DNA of 36,222 nucleotides, from assembly GCA_029262355.1 (NCBI GenBank), contig JAJCZO010000110.1, forward strand, positions 1 to 36,222, written 5' to 3'. The first letter of the stretch is position 1, and each line of letters opens with the position of its first letter. Positions 8,010 through 15,125 of the stretch are shown piece by piece. Under the pieces are notes generated by a model. It did not search any database and had not been told where the DNA came from. It was given only the letters and a program-made list of their open reading frames with translations. Source of the stretch: Deltaproteobacteria bacterium (GTDB taxonomy: Bacteria > Desulfobacterota > Binatia > UBA12015). Both the position numbers and the translations under genes were made by a program.

Positions 8010-8113
8010 GACTATTCCCGAATGACCGTTCGAGAATACCAGGGAACGTCGACCGGAGAGTCCCGAACGACGGGGGTTCGTGGGCCGCTCCCGGCGACCC
8101 GTTCGGAATAGTC
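8010..8113. repeat. Inverted-repeat-bounded intergenic element
   Basis: GACTATTCC (8010-8018) and its exact complement GGAATAGTC (8105-8113) bound about 104 bases just after the stop at 8004. A smaller hairpin (CGAAC...GTTCG) lies inside. It has no T-run, so it is a poor terminator; a short MITE-like insertion or an mRNA-end hairpin would both fit. Confidence 0.35.
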
Positions 8114-8257
8114 GCGGGGAAGTGCCCGTGGAAGCGAATCACCTTCGACCCGCTCTCAAAACCCGACCAGCTGGAAGCCGGACCCCGGTAGGCTGACGTC
8201 GGGTCAGGCCTCGAGGGCGTCTGCCGTCGGAGTCCCATCCATCGGAGTGCTGAGTAG

Positions 8258-9211
8258 TCAGAGGGCTCGAAGACCCCATCGAATCCCGCGGCGTAGCAAC
8301 TCTTGGTAGACCGGGAGCCCCCATGAACAGCGCTCTACGGTCGGGTAGTAGTCGACGTGAGGCCGCATGTCGTAGTGGCCACGGCAATGCCCCAGACTGT
8401 TGAAGAGAACCGCACCGTCACCTAGCGGCCGCAGGTACGATACGAGCTGCGTGCCGGGCTGCAGGCCTGGCCCGAGCACTCCCGCCACATCGCCGGCGAA
8501 CTCGGCCGTCAGCAAGGGTATGAGTCCGGCACGGTCTGGATACTCATTGACGTACAGCTCGTCGTCTGTCTCGAAGGCATCGAGACCAAAGACTAGCGGA
8601 TGGTCGCTCTCGGCACGCTCCACGCGGAATCTCCGAATGGGCGGGTGGTCGACGAATCGACTCCCGACGGTCCGCACGAATGGGTCGATGACACGGGAGG
8701 ATGCGACAGTTCCATCGGAGCCTACGTCAAAGACTACGTTGGTGCTGTGGAGCGCCAGCCAACGGCCGCCGCTCTGGACGAAGTGAGCCAACGCCCCCTG
8801 CTGTCCCTCACTCGGTCGTAGGTCACAGGTGTAGGTCACGAGGAAGCTGCAAGCCGAAATGGCGTCGGTATCGGCGTAGTCGCTTCCGACTACAACCCGC
8901 AGCGCAGAGTGCTCTGCGAGGAGTTTCAGAAGCTCCAGTCGCGCGAAATCAAAGTCATGGTAGCGACCACCGGCTACTAGGTATGCGTCAACCACTTCGC
9001 TCATCTGATAGGCCCTCCTTTCAACAGCCCAGGTAGGGCCCAGTGAGGAGTCTGGCGCGCGCTTCAAGACTCGATGCGTGGGTCGCCCATGTCGGTAGCG
9101 GTCGCCAATCGGCCGCTCCACGAACGCCACCAGGATTGCCCCGCCAGCCGAGTTCAGTTCGGCGAAAATGGGTCCGATGGCATCGGAGATTCCGGACAGG
9201 TCCGCAGCCAT
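8258..9211 (-). CDS. ThuA-like (trehalose-utilisation/glutamine-amidotransferase-fold) protein
   Basis: Residues from the internal ATG at 9004 onward (248 residues, RBS AAGGAGG nine bases upstream) form a ThuA-like domain: VDAYLVAGGRYHDFDFAR, then ALAHFVQSGGRWLALH, SDHPLVFGLDAF and a C-terminal YYPTVERCSWGLPVY. ThuA proteins share the class I glutamine-amidotransferase fold and are often linked to sugar metabolism; the exact substrate is unknown. The frame is open upstream to an ATG at 9211 that also has a good RBS (GAGGAG, five bases), adding about 69 residues (AADLSGISDAIGPIFAEL...) with normal codon bias but no recognised domain. The longer form is given, and the start is genuinely uncertain. 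It lies just after the gene at 9267-9809 in one operon. Confidence 0.75.
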   Translation of the reverse strand: MAADLSGISDAIGPIFAELNSAGGAILVAFVERPIGDRYRHGRPTHRVLKRAPDSSLGPTWAVERRAYQMSEVVDAYLVAGGRYHDFDFARLELLKLLAEHSALRVVVGSDYADTDAISACSFLVTYTCDLRPSEGQQGALAHFVQSGGRWLALHSTNVVFDVGSDGTVASSRVIDPFVRTVGSRFVDHPPIRRFRVERAESDHPLVFGLDAFETDDELYVNEYPDRAGLIPLLTAEFAGDVAGVLGPGLQPGTQLVSYLRPLGDGAVLFNSLGHCRGHYDMRPHVDYYPTVERCSWGLPVYQELLRRGIRWGLRAL

Positions 9212-9266
9212 TGAGACTCCTCGCAGATTCAGGCCTCGGGCAAGTAGCTGAACGGCTGCCTGGCGG

Positions 9267-9809
9267 TCATTCCGTTTCGACTCGCGTTGCGTAGGAGAAG
9301 ACCACTCCCTCGTTCCATGTCTTGCCGCCATCGAGCGACTCTTCACTCCTACGAATCCATGAGTCAGGTTTGAAGTCGTAGAAGGTCACCCTCTGGAGTG
9401 TGCCACCGCCCGAACGCGCAGCCGTCAAGGAACTACAACCGGTCATGACGAGGGTGTCTTCGACTCTACGAGCCTCGAACTCATCCCAGCCCGGGGTTTC
9501 TGCGACAACTCCTCGAACGCGCCAGCTCCCCGATTGTGCGTCGAAGGCTCGAAGCGTTGCACCCCGAACTACGGCGCCATCTCCCAGCGGCTGTATGAAC
9601 TCGTCCTGGACGACCCACCCATCTAGGACATGCCGAAAACTCCACCGGCCAGCAGGAGCGGCCGGTTCGTCCCACGCGGGCTCGCCATTCGGTCGTCGGA
9701 GCAACGTCGTCGTATAGGTCCAATCGCCTATCGCGAAATCGAAGTCCGCCAGCTCCGAGGGCCGTTGCGCCGTGGCACCTTGCGCGCCAGTCGTAGTGTC
9801 ATTGGGCAT
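9267..9809 (-). CDS. Lipocalin-like protein, DUF1579-type (tentative)
   Basis: 180 residues from the ATG at 9809, preceded by AGGAGG eight bases upstream. After a polar N-terminus (MPNDTTTGAQ) comes a strand-rich protein with the pattern of DUF1579-like beta barrels: LADFDFAIGDWTY, RWSFRHVLDGWVVQDEF, FDAQSGSWRVRGV, RVTFYDFKPDSW. Such proteins are small single-domain barrels of unsettled function. It is cytoplasmic by sequence, with no signal peptide. It is the first gene of a two-gene operon with the ThuA-like gene and is divergent from the MocR regulator, so it is the likely MocR target. Confidence 0.7.
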   Translation of the reverse strand: MPNDTTTGAQGATAQRPSELADFDFAIGDWTYTTTLLRRPNGEPAWDEPAAPAGRWSFRHVLDGWVVQDEFIQPLGDGAVVRGATLRAFDAQSGSWRVRGVVAETPGWDEFEARRVEDTLVMTGCSSLTAARSGGGTLQRVTFYDFKPDSWIRRSEESLDGGKTWNEGVVFSYATRVETE

Positions 9810-9922
9810 CGATGGAGCCTCCTGAGTGCGGTCGCGAGAGCCTGGCTGTTCCAGGGCTCGATGGGACCTCGTCTCGGCTTCGCCGCTGGCGAAGAAGTCA
9901 CACTGGGTACTGTCGCCCCCAT

Positions 9923-9968
9923 GTGGACCTTCCACAATAGCCAATTCTGTGGTTTTCTCGAGGTCCAC
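9923..9968. promoter_or_regulatory. Nested palindromic operator between the MocR gene and its divergent operon
   Basis: GTGGACCT (9923-9930) is mirrored by AGGTCCAC (9961-9968), and inside it CCACA (9932-9936) is mirrored by TGTGG (9948-9952). The block ends one base before the MocR ATG at 9970 and lies between two divergent transcription units, the usual place for MocR/PdxR-type regulator binding. The outer and inner arms may be alternative half-sites. Confidence 0.5.
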
Positions 9969-9969
9969 T

Positions 9970-11460
9970 ATGGCAGAGCTTTGGATTTCATTGTCAGGCG
10001 TCGGGCCGCTCCACGCTCAGGTATACGGCGGGCTCCGCGAGGCCATCATCACGGGCCGCTGCGGAGGAAATGAGCGTTTGCCGTCTACGCGCGCGCTGGC
10101 GGATGGGCTGGGCGTGTCCCGCACCTCGACGCAGACTGCGTACGAGCAACTCGTCGCCGAGGGCTACGCCGTCACTAAGCACGGCTCCGGAACCTTCGTC
10201 GCAGAAGGCGCTGTTCAGGCACGACTCCCACGACCTGGAAATCGCGAGAGGTCGCCTCGAGCGGAGCCCACGCTGTCAGACTACGCGTCGCGCGTGAACG
10301 CCCATGTGCCTTCCTACATCGACATTCCGGAGCGCACCTCTTTGCGACACGACTTTCTCTATGGCGTGCCTGCACCCGAGTCGTTCCCACGCGAGGAATG
10401 GCGAAGGGCCGTAAACGCTGCCGCGAAAGGCGCACCGTTCGACCTCTTCGGAAGCTCTCCTCTGGGACTTCTCCGCCTCCGCACTGCGATCGCCGAGCAT
10501 CTCCATCGTAGTCGGGGTCTCACATGCACAGCAGACCAGGTGTTGATTTCGAGCGGCGTCCAGCAAGGCCTGCAACTGGCGGTTCGTCTTCTCTGTGACC
10601 CCGGCGACCGGGTTCTTCTGGAGGACCCGGGCTATCCCGGAGCGCGAGCTATCTGCGCAAGCGAAGGACTGAGAGCGGAGTTCGTTCCCGTCGATGACGA
10701 GGGGATGAACCTGAGAGGCGCCACTCGAACCGGTCTCAAGAATTCTCGGCTCGCCCACGTAACGCCCGCTCACCAGTTCCCCACGGGGTCCGTCCTGTCG
10801 TTCCCGCGCCGAATGGCACTTCTCCAATGGGCACGTCAGAACGGGTCCTTCATCTTCGAAGACGACTACGACAGCGAGTTCCGCTACGAGGGGCATCCGA
10901 TAGAAGCGCTGTCCGCTCTCGATGAAGATGGCTGCGTGGTCTACGCAGGGAGCTTCTCCAAGACGTTCTCGATTGAGCTCCGGCTCGGATTCCTCGTGCT
11001 GCCCGACGCCCTGGTAGACTCGTTTCGCAGGGCTCGGTGGCTCGCGGGCTGGGGCAACCCGGTACTCGAGCAAGCAGCTCTCGCTCTTTTCATCGAAGAG
11101 GGCCACCTCGAACGGCACATTCGTCGGTGCCGAAAGCGCTACGGAGACCGACGGTTGGCGCTCGTCGAAGCGTTACATGCCGAATTCGGAGACCGAGTTT
11201 CGATCTTTGGAGACCGTACGGGACTTCATCTGCTTGCCCGGTTCCTGGACGTCCCTCGACGTCGCAGCCGCGCCCTGGTCGACCTAGCCTTCAAGCGTGG
11301 CATTGGCGTGTATCCGGTCGATGAATGCTACGCAGCGACGCCGAAGAGTGGCGGGTTCTTGCTCGGGTACGGATTGATTCGACAGGCAATGATTCGTGAA
11401 GCGGTTCGCGAGTTGCGGCGGTGCGTTGCGCAAGTCGCCGGGCGGAGGCGTCGTGAGTAG
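9970..11460 (+). CDS. MocR/PdxR-family transcriptional regulator (GntR HTH + aminotransferase-like domain)
   Basis: 496 residues from the ATG at 9970. Residues about 10-75 are a GntR winged helix (LHAQVYGGLREAIITGR, RALADGLGVSRTSTQTAYEQL, GSGTFV). A fold-type I aminotransferase domain fills the rest: SSGVQQGLQLAVRLL, EDPGYPGAR, TPAHQFPTG, EDDYDSEFRY, and the PLP-lysine region YAGSFSKTFS (Lys about 324). These regulators use PLP or a PLP-amine adduct as effector and commonly control a divergent operon. Here that would be the lipocalin-like/ThuA genes through the palindrome at 9923-9968. All expected domain landmarks are present, so it looks functional. Confidence 0.92.
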   Translation: MAELWISLSGVGPLHAQVYGGLREAIITGRCGGNERLPSTRALADGLGVSRTSTQTAYEQLVAEGYAVTKHGSGTFVAEGAVQARLPRPGNRERSPRAEPTLSDYASRVNAHVPSYIDIPERTSLRHDFLYGVPAPESFPREEWRRAVNAAAKGAPFDLFGSSPLGLLRLRTAIAEHLHRSRGLTCTADQVLISSGVQQGLQLAVRLLCDPGDRVLLEDPGYPGARAICASEGLRAEFVPVDDEGMNLRGATRTGLKNSRLAHVTPAHQFPTGSVLSFPRRMALLQWARQNGSFIFEDDYDSEFRYEGHPIEALSALDEDGCVVYAGSFSKTFSIELRLGFLVLPDALVDSFRRARWLAGWGNPVLEQAALALFIEEGHLERHIRRCRKRYGDRRLALVEALHAEFGDRVSIFGDRTGLHLLARFLDVPRRRSRALVDLAFKRGIGVYPVDECYAATPKSGGFLLGYGLIRQAMIREAVRELRRCVAQVAGRRRRE

Positions 11461-11571
11461 ACGACAGTGCTACTCCGCTGTCGCGAGCAAGGAATGCACA
11501 CGACGCGGTTCTGTCGCGGCTTCGGGACATCGGAAGGCCGGGTCTCGGTCCAGGGATCGCGAGCAGCCGCG

Positions 11572-12309
11572 TCAGCCGAGCGATCGTACCCAGCCACTCA
11601 CCCGGCCGACACCAACCCCGAGCTCCTTCGCGATCCGGATCTGCCCCCACCCTTCGGCGCGCAGCTCCGCCGCCTTCTCGTGGTCAAACCATCGCTTCGG
11701 GTTCCCGACCTGCTTCCCCCTCGCCTTAGCGGCTCGCAAACCGGCCTTCGCCCGCTCCGAGATCATTGATCTCTCGTACTGGGCCATCACGCCGAAGAGG
11801 CTCGCGACCATTTTCCCCGAGGCCGTGCTCAGATCCAGGTTCTCCCGATACGACACGAGGGTCAGGTTCCGCTCGCTCATGAAGTCGATGATCTTCACGA
11901 GATGCGAGAGTGATCGCCCGAGACGATCCAACGCGTGGACGACCAAGATGTCGAGTCGCCCCTTCTGCAGGGAATCCCAGACCGCGTTCCAGCCCGGTCG
12001 AGAATCCTTCGCACCCGAGATTCCGACGTCGATGAACTCGACCGGTTCCCACCCACGGGACCAGCAGTACTCGCGCAGGTCGTGAAGCTGAGCATCGACT
12101 GACTGATCATCCGTCGATACCCGAGCGTAGATGGCGACTCGCGGAGTCGGACCGAGGACCTCGGGCTTGGCAGGCCGGTTCAGCACGCTGGTCGTGCCAC
12201 CACGACGCTCAAGGACAGTTCCGCGTCGGGACTTCCCGCCTCCTACTCGCCGACCCACCTTCAGTTCCCGAGCAGACGTTCGCTGTTCTCGTCCGACCGA
12301 GACAGCCAC
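11572..12309 (-). CDS. Serine recombinase (resolvase/invertase family)
   Basis: Up to 245 residues from the GTG at 12309; the first 56 or so are basic and poorly conserved, so a later start is possible. The resolvase domain begins RVAIYARVSTDDQ with the nucleophile Ser about 65, followed by VEFIDVGISGAKDSRPGW, the arginine-rich active-site helix VHALDRLGRS, and FGVMAQYERSMISERAKAGL (helix E). A C-terminal helix-turn-helix (AKELGVGVGRVSGWV) would bind crossover sites. It carries out site-specific DNA inversion or resolution. A small gene lies directly upstream in the same operon. No clear recombination sites were identified nearby. Confidence 0.9.
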   Translation of the reverse strand: MAVSVGREQRTSARELKVGRRVGGGKSRRGTVLERRGGTTSVLNRPAKPEVLGPTPRVAIYARVSTDDQSVDAQLHDLREYCWSRGWEPVEFIDVGISGAKDSRPGWNAVWDSLQKGRLDILVVHALDRLGRSLSHLVKIIDFMSERNLTLVSYRENLDLSTASGKMVASLFGVMAQYERSMISERAKAGLRAAKARGKQVGNPKRWFDHEKAAELRAEGWGQIRIAKELGVGVGRVSGWVRSLG

Positions 12310-12335
12310 TCGTCGTGCAGGTGCTTGATGAAGTG

Positions 12336-12521
12336 TCAGACCTCGATGTCGTCGGCGGTCGCAAGCTGCACAACTCCGATGCGGTTCATGAAGGCCAAGA
12401 GCGCCGGTCGGAATCCCTCGACCTCCATCCGATCCAGGATCTCGTTCGTGACCGCCCTGGGTTCACGCTGGATCGCACCAACGTAGTGCACCTCGTTCTC
12501 CTTGCTCGTCTTCTGCTCCAT
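12336..12521 (-). CDS. Small hypothetical protein upstream of the recombinase
   Basis: 61 residues from the ATG at 12521, which has a strong RBS (AGAGGAG, four bases). It ends 26 bases before the recombinase start, so the two probably form an operon. It is acidic with helical segments (EILDRMEVEGFRPALLAFMNRIG) and has no recognised domain. A recombination-directionality or accessory protein is conceivable but not shown by sequence. Confidence 0.55.
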   Translation of the reverse strand: MEQKTSKENEVHYVGAIQREPRAVTNEILDRMEVEGFRPALLAFMNRIGVVQLATADDIEV

Positions 12522-12896
12522 GCTTCTCCTCTGCTGGTTTGCGGTCGGCCGACATGGCCGACCCGCTCCTCGATCCCTCGCCGAGCCCTCCCCGGCTCCA
12601 CGAAGCGGCCCCGTCCTGGCCAGAAGAGGCCACTTCCTGGCTCTCGTTCAGCTGGGAAGACCCAGCCCCGCTCGTCGACGAAGGCCCGTTCCGGGTCTTC
12701 GAAGGGCGTTCCGGGCGTTCCTCCCGGGGCCGGAGTTCCCACGCTCGGTCGGAACGCGGGCAGATTATTCTGGGAAGGTATCAACTATATAATAAATCAT
12801 GCCCGGCCCTCCGAGGGAATGAGTAGGGGTTATAGGGCCACCCCCGGGCGTGGTGTCCTGGGTCCAGACCTTGACCAAGACCAAGGAGGATTCGGG
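12522..12896. other. Gene-poor divergent intergenic region
   Basis: 375 bases separate the recombinase operon (minus) from the XRE operon (plus). Most is GC-rich and carries no supported gene. Around 12760-12800 it becomes abruptly AT-rich, with a perfect TATAAT at 12788-12793. No convincing -35 hexamer sits 16-18 bases upstream, so it is only a possible promoter. Confidence 0.35.
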
Positions 12897-13160
12897 ATGA
12901 TGAAGCTTGAGGAACTGCGGCGTGAACGTGGTTGGAGCAAGGCGGAACTCGCCCGCCGCGCCGAGATCGGGGAAGCCGACGTTGGGAAGGTCGAGTCGGG
13001 CCGACTGCGACCCTACGAGACCCAGCTGCGCAAACTGTCGGCTGCCCTCCGGGTTCCCGTCTCCAAGATGCACGGGCTTCTCGATGAGGTTCCCCGAGAG
13101 AAGCCGGGCGCTACGCGCCGCATCAGACCGGCGAGGAAGAGCAACCGGAGGACGACATGA
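12897..13160 (+). CDS. XRE-family HTH regulator
   Basis: 87 residues from the ATG at 12897 (or the adjacent ATG at 12900), with AAGGAGGA six bases upstream. Residues about 3-60 are a Cro/C1-type HTH: LEELRRERGWSKAELARRA, then DVGKVESGRLRPYETQL and LSAALRVPVSKM. A basic tail (RRIRPARKSNRRTT) follows. The stop overlaps the next gene's start by four bases (ATGA), indicating translational coupling. It probably controls its own operon. Confidence 0.88.
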   Translation: MMKLEELRRERGWSKAELARRAEIGEADVGKVESGRLRPYETQLRKLSAALRVPVSKMHGLLDEVPREKPGATRRIRPARKSNRRTT

Positions 13161-13528
13161 GCGATCCGAAGAGAGAACTGGACGAGGTGCGCGCCAAGCT
13201 CGCCGAACTCCTGCAGGATCAAGAGCTGCGGAGGCTCACGCGCGGTACGCAGGAGCAGGGGCGACGGATCGCAACGATTCCTCGACCCTACGGTGACGAG
13301 GAGGTCCGGATCATCCTCCAGAACTTCAAGGGAAACCCCGTGACGCAGATCGGCCTCTGGCGTACGGACGAGGCAGGACGATCCTGGATCAAGAAGGACC
13401 GCCAGTACTGGATTCGCCGCTCCGAACTCATCCCGGTGATCGAGGGCCTCATGGAAGTCCTCCAGATTCTCCGAGACGGCTGGGAGTCAGAGGTCAAGCC
13501 GGACGAGATTGCCGACGAGCCCTGGTAA
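13157..13528 (+). CDS. Hypothetical protein with a PC4-like segment
   Basis: 123 residues, starting in a four-base overlap with the XRE gene. The N-terminal third is a charged helix (RELDEVRAKLAELLQDQELRR). Residues about 48-98 (EVRIILQNFKGNPVTQIGLW, then an Arg/Lys turn and RSELIPVIEGLMEVL) resemble the strand-strand-helix pattern of PC4/YdbC-like single-strand DNA-binding domains. The tail is acidic (KPDEIADEPW). It may act with the XRE partner on DNA or as an antitoxin-like pair. The PC4 likeness is by eye and tentative. Confidence 0.65.
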   Translation: MSDPKRELDEVRAKLAELLQDQELRRLTRGTQEQGRRIATIPRPYGDEEVRIILQNFKGNPVTQIGLWRTDEAGRSWIKKDRQYWIRRSELIPVIEGLMEVLQILRDGWESEVKPDEIADEPW

Positions 13529-13540
13529 ATCGCGCGGGGC

Positions 13541-13736
13541 CGAGAAAGCCTATCGCTCCCCCTGGGCCGCGAGGCGGCGGCGCTGGTCGTCGGTGAATCG
13601 GATGCGCCGACCGCCGAGCTGCTCGCGCATGACACTATTCTCCTCGACCAGGTACGCGATACCGTCCCCGCTCTTGCCGATTCACGCACCCGGCGAACGT
13701 TAGGAGGAGGAAGTGCAGTGCGCTGGGCGGCGGCAT
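13541..13736 (-). pseudogene. N-terminal remnant of an integrase-core IS transposase
   Basis: On the minus strand, one frame reads [17 protein letters not shown] and, after a one-base shift near 13680, the adjacent frame reads [19 protein letters not shown] and [13 protein letters not shown] before a stop. This is the conserved N-terminus of integrase-catalytic-domain transposases common in delta-proteobacteria. The DDE domain is missing, and the frame is both shifted and truncated. It lies right after the XRE operon. Confidence 0.6.
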
Positions 13737-13844
13737 CGCACGGAAGGATCCCCGAGGCACCGCACGCGAGCAACGTCGACGTGCCGAGGCCTCCCCTCTA
13801 CGCTCGCCGACGGAAGGTCTTCTCCGCGGAGAACAGCGTGGGCC

Positions 13845-13859
13845 GGGTTTCCGGACACC
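13845..13859. repeat. TGTCCGGAAAC-type repeat, inverted copy
   Basis: On the minus strand this reads GGTGTCCGGAAACCC, a variant of the sequence at 24784, 25544 and 35414. It lies about 110 bases upstream of the IS transposase remnant, where a terminal repeat would be expected. It could instead be coding sequence of a decayed minus-strand gene that spans 13860-14022. Confidence 0.4.
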
Positions 13860-14022
13860 ACGAGCACCGGGCGTCCGTTCTGGATGATTTGCCCCGGCGG
13901 AGCTTCGGCGGGATGTCGGCGCCGTTCTGATCACGCATCGTGAGCTTGCCGTCATCAGCAACGCCGATCGTGAGCTCTGTCTTTTTTGGCTCAGGCGTTG
14001 GCTCCTCAAGCGCGGGAGCAGG
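13860..14022 (-). pseudogene. Gene fragment abutting the IS66 remnant
   Basis: Directly adjoining the IS66 end at 14023, the minus strand reads PAPALEEPTPEPKKTELTIG, then VADDGKLTMRDQNGADIPP, with protein-like composition. After a frame change it continues as GQIIQNGRPVLVVSG. There is no start codon and the frame is broken, so this is a remnant of an unidentified gene cut by IS66. Confidence 0.35.
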
Positions 14023-14046
14023 GTAACTGTCAGCTCCGGCCCGTCT
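14023..14046. repeat. Right terminal inverted repeat of IS66 remnant (copy 2)
   Basis: The 24 bases begin GTAACTGTCAGC on the plus strand and match 20/24 of the IS66 end at 118-141 in opposite orientation. They mark the outer boundary of the minus-strand IS66 remnant 25 bases past its transposase stop. Confidence 0.7.
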
Positions 14047-14070
14047 CGACGCGGTTGAGCGAATCGCCAA

Positions 14071-14680
14071 TCATGCAGGCGAGGCGCGATGGAGGCAGTC
14101 GATCAGGAGATCGCGCGGCAGCGTAGCGGTGCCGGGGCTCGCGATCGCGCGGCACGTCGCTTCTCGGAGGTACCGGCGTGGCTCGATCCCGGCGAGCTTC
14201 GCCGTCTCGACCAGGCTGCAGAGCAGCGCCGCGATCTTCGTCCCGCGCATCGAGCGCGACCCGTAGTGGTTCTTGCGCCCGACCGCCGGGCCGCGCATCC
14301 CGCGCTCAACCCGGTTCGTGTCGAGCGGGAGTCGCGCATCCATCGACGAAGCGCGCCAGTCCCGGCCAAAGCCGCTGCGGGTAGCTGATCGCCTTTCCCA
14401 GAAGAGACCTCGGCAGCGCGGGCTCCGTCGTGATCCACGTATGGATCTCCTCGGCGATCGGGCGCGACTCGGCCCGCCGCCGCTCTCCTCGAGTCCCATC
14501 CCCGCATCGTCCGCGCGCGCCTCGATCACATAGAGAATACCGATCTTGTCGATCATCTCCTTGGCCTTCGGATACGATGGTGCAGCCTCCACGTGTTTCC
14601 GCCGTACGTGCACCCAGCAGTGGCCGAGCGTGATTCTGTTTCGCCCACAAGGCCGGACGTCAGACTCCACTGCGCCGCAA
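14071..14680 (-). pseudogene. IS66-family transposase, truncated and frameshifted
   Basis: The minus strand encodes the C-terminal third of TnpC, but in pieces: LGHCWVHVRRKHVEAAPSYP in one frame, then ESRPIAEEIHTWI and LLGKAISYPQRLWPGLARF in a second frame, then back to DTNRVERGMRGPAVGRKNHY and CRAIASPGTATLPRDLL to the stop. Two compensating frameshifts and loss of the whole N-terminal part near 14680 show it is dead. The reading matches the tail at 1-63, so both copies come from related elements. Confidence 0.85.
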
Positions 14681-14686
14681 CTCGAA

Positions 14687-15043
14687 TCATTCGCTGTGTG
14701 AGCGGCGGAGAAGCAGGACGCCGGCGATGGCAGACAGGGCCGACGCAACAAGTAGGCCCCACTGAGGGTGGCTGGCCGTCAGCTGCGTAAGCCCCCCGCC
14801 CACGGCAGTGCCCACCAGGCCGACCCCGAGCGCCAGGCAGAACTGTTGCCACCATCGACTTCGCTTGCGTCGCCTCTTCCTCGCCTCGAGCGCCGCCAGC
14901 TCATCCTCCGCTAACGCATCTCGAACCTGGCGAAGGGCAACCTCGGCCACCTCGACGAGCCCCGAGAGCGGAGTGTCGTCGGGCCCCAACCGGGACCGCT
15001 TGCGCGAGGCGGTTGAATCAGGGTTATCTCTACGGATTGCCAC
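14687..15043 (-). CDS. Small two-helix membrane protein
   Basis: 118 residues from the GTG at 15043, with a near-perfect anti-SD match (GGAGGTGAT) five to six bases upstream. This outranks upstream in-frame starts. A charged N-terminal half with a helix (LVEVAEVALRQVRDALAEDEL) and a very basic patch (RKRRRKRSRWW) precedes two hydrophobic segments (FCLALGVGLVGTAVGGGL and LLVASALSAIAGVLLL). It should sit in the inner membrane with the basic face inside. No family was recognised. Its stop lies at the junction with the IS66 remnant. Confidence 0.65.
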   Translation of the reverse strand: MAIRRDNPDSTASRKRSRLGPDDTPLSGLVEVAEVALRQVRDALAEDELAALEARKRRRKRSRWWQQFCLALGVGLVGTAVGGGLTQLTASHPQWGLLVASALSAIAGVLLLRRSHSE

Positions 15044-15125
15044 CGGGATCACCTCCATCGTCAACGGGGTTTTCTGGAAGGCTGGGAGCGGCGGGGCGCC
15101 ATCACCCGGCTCGCCGCTCCGCTCA

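Noticed and set aside
12539..12826. Plus-strand open frame of about 95 codons
   Set aside because: Pro/Ser/Arg-rich high-GC reading with no RBS or domain, in a divergent intergenic region.
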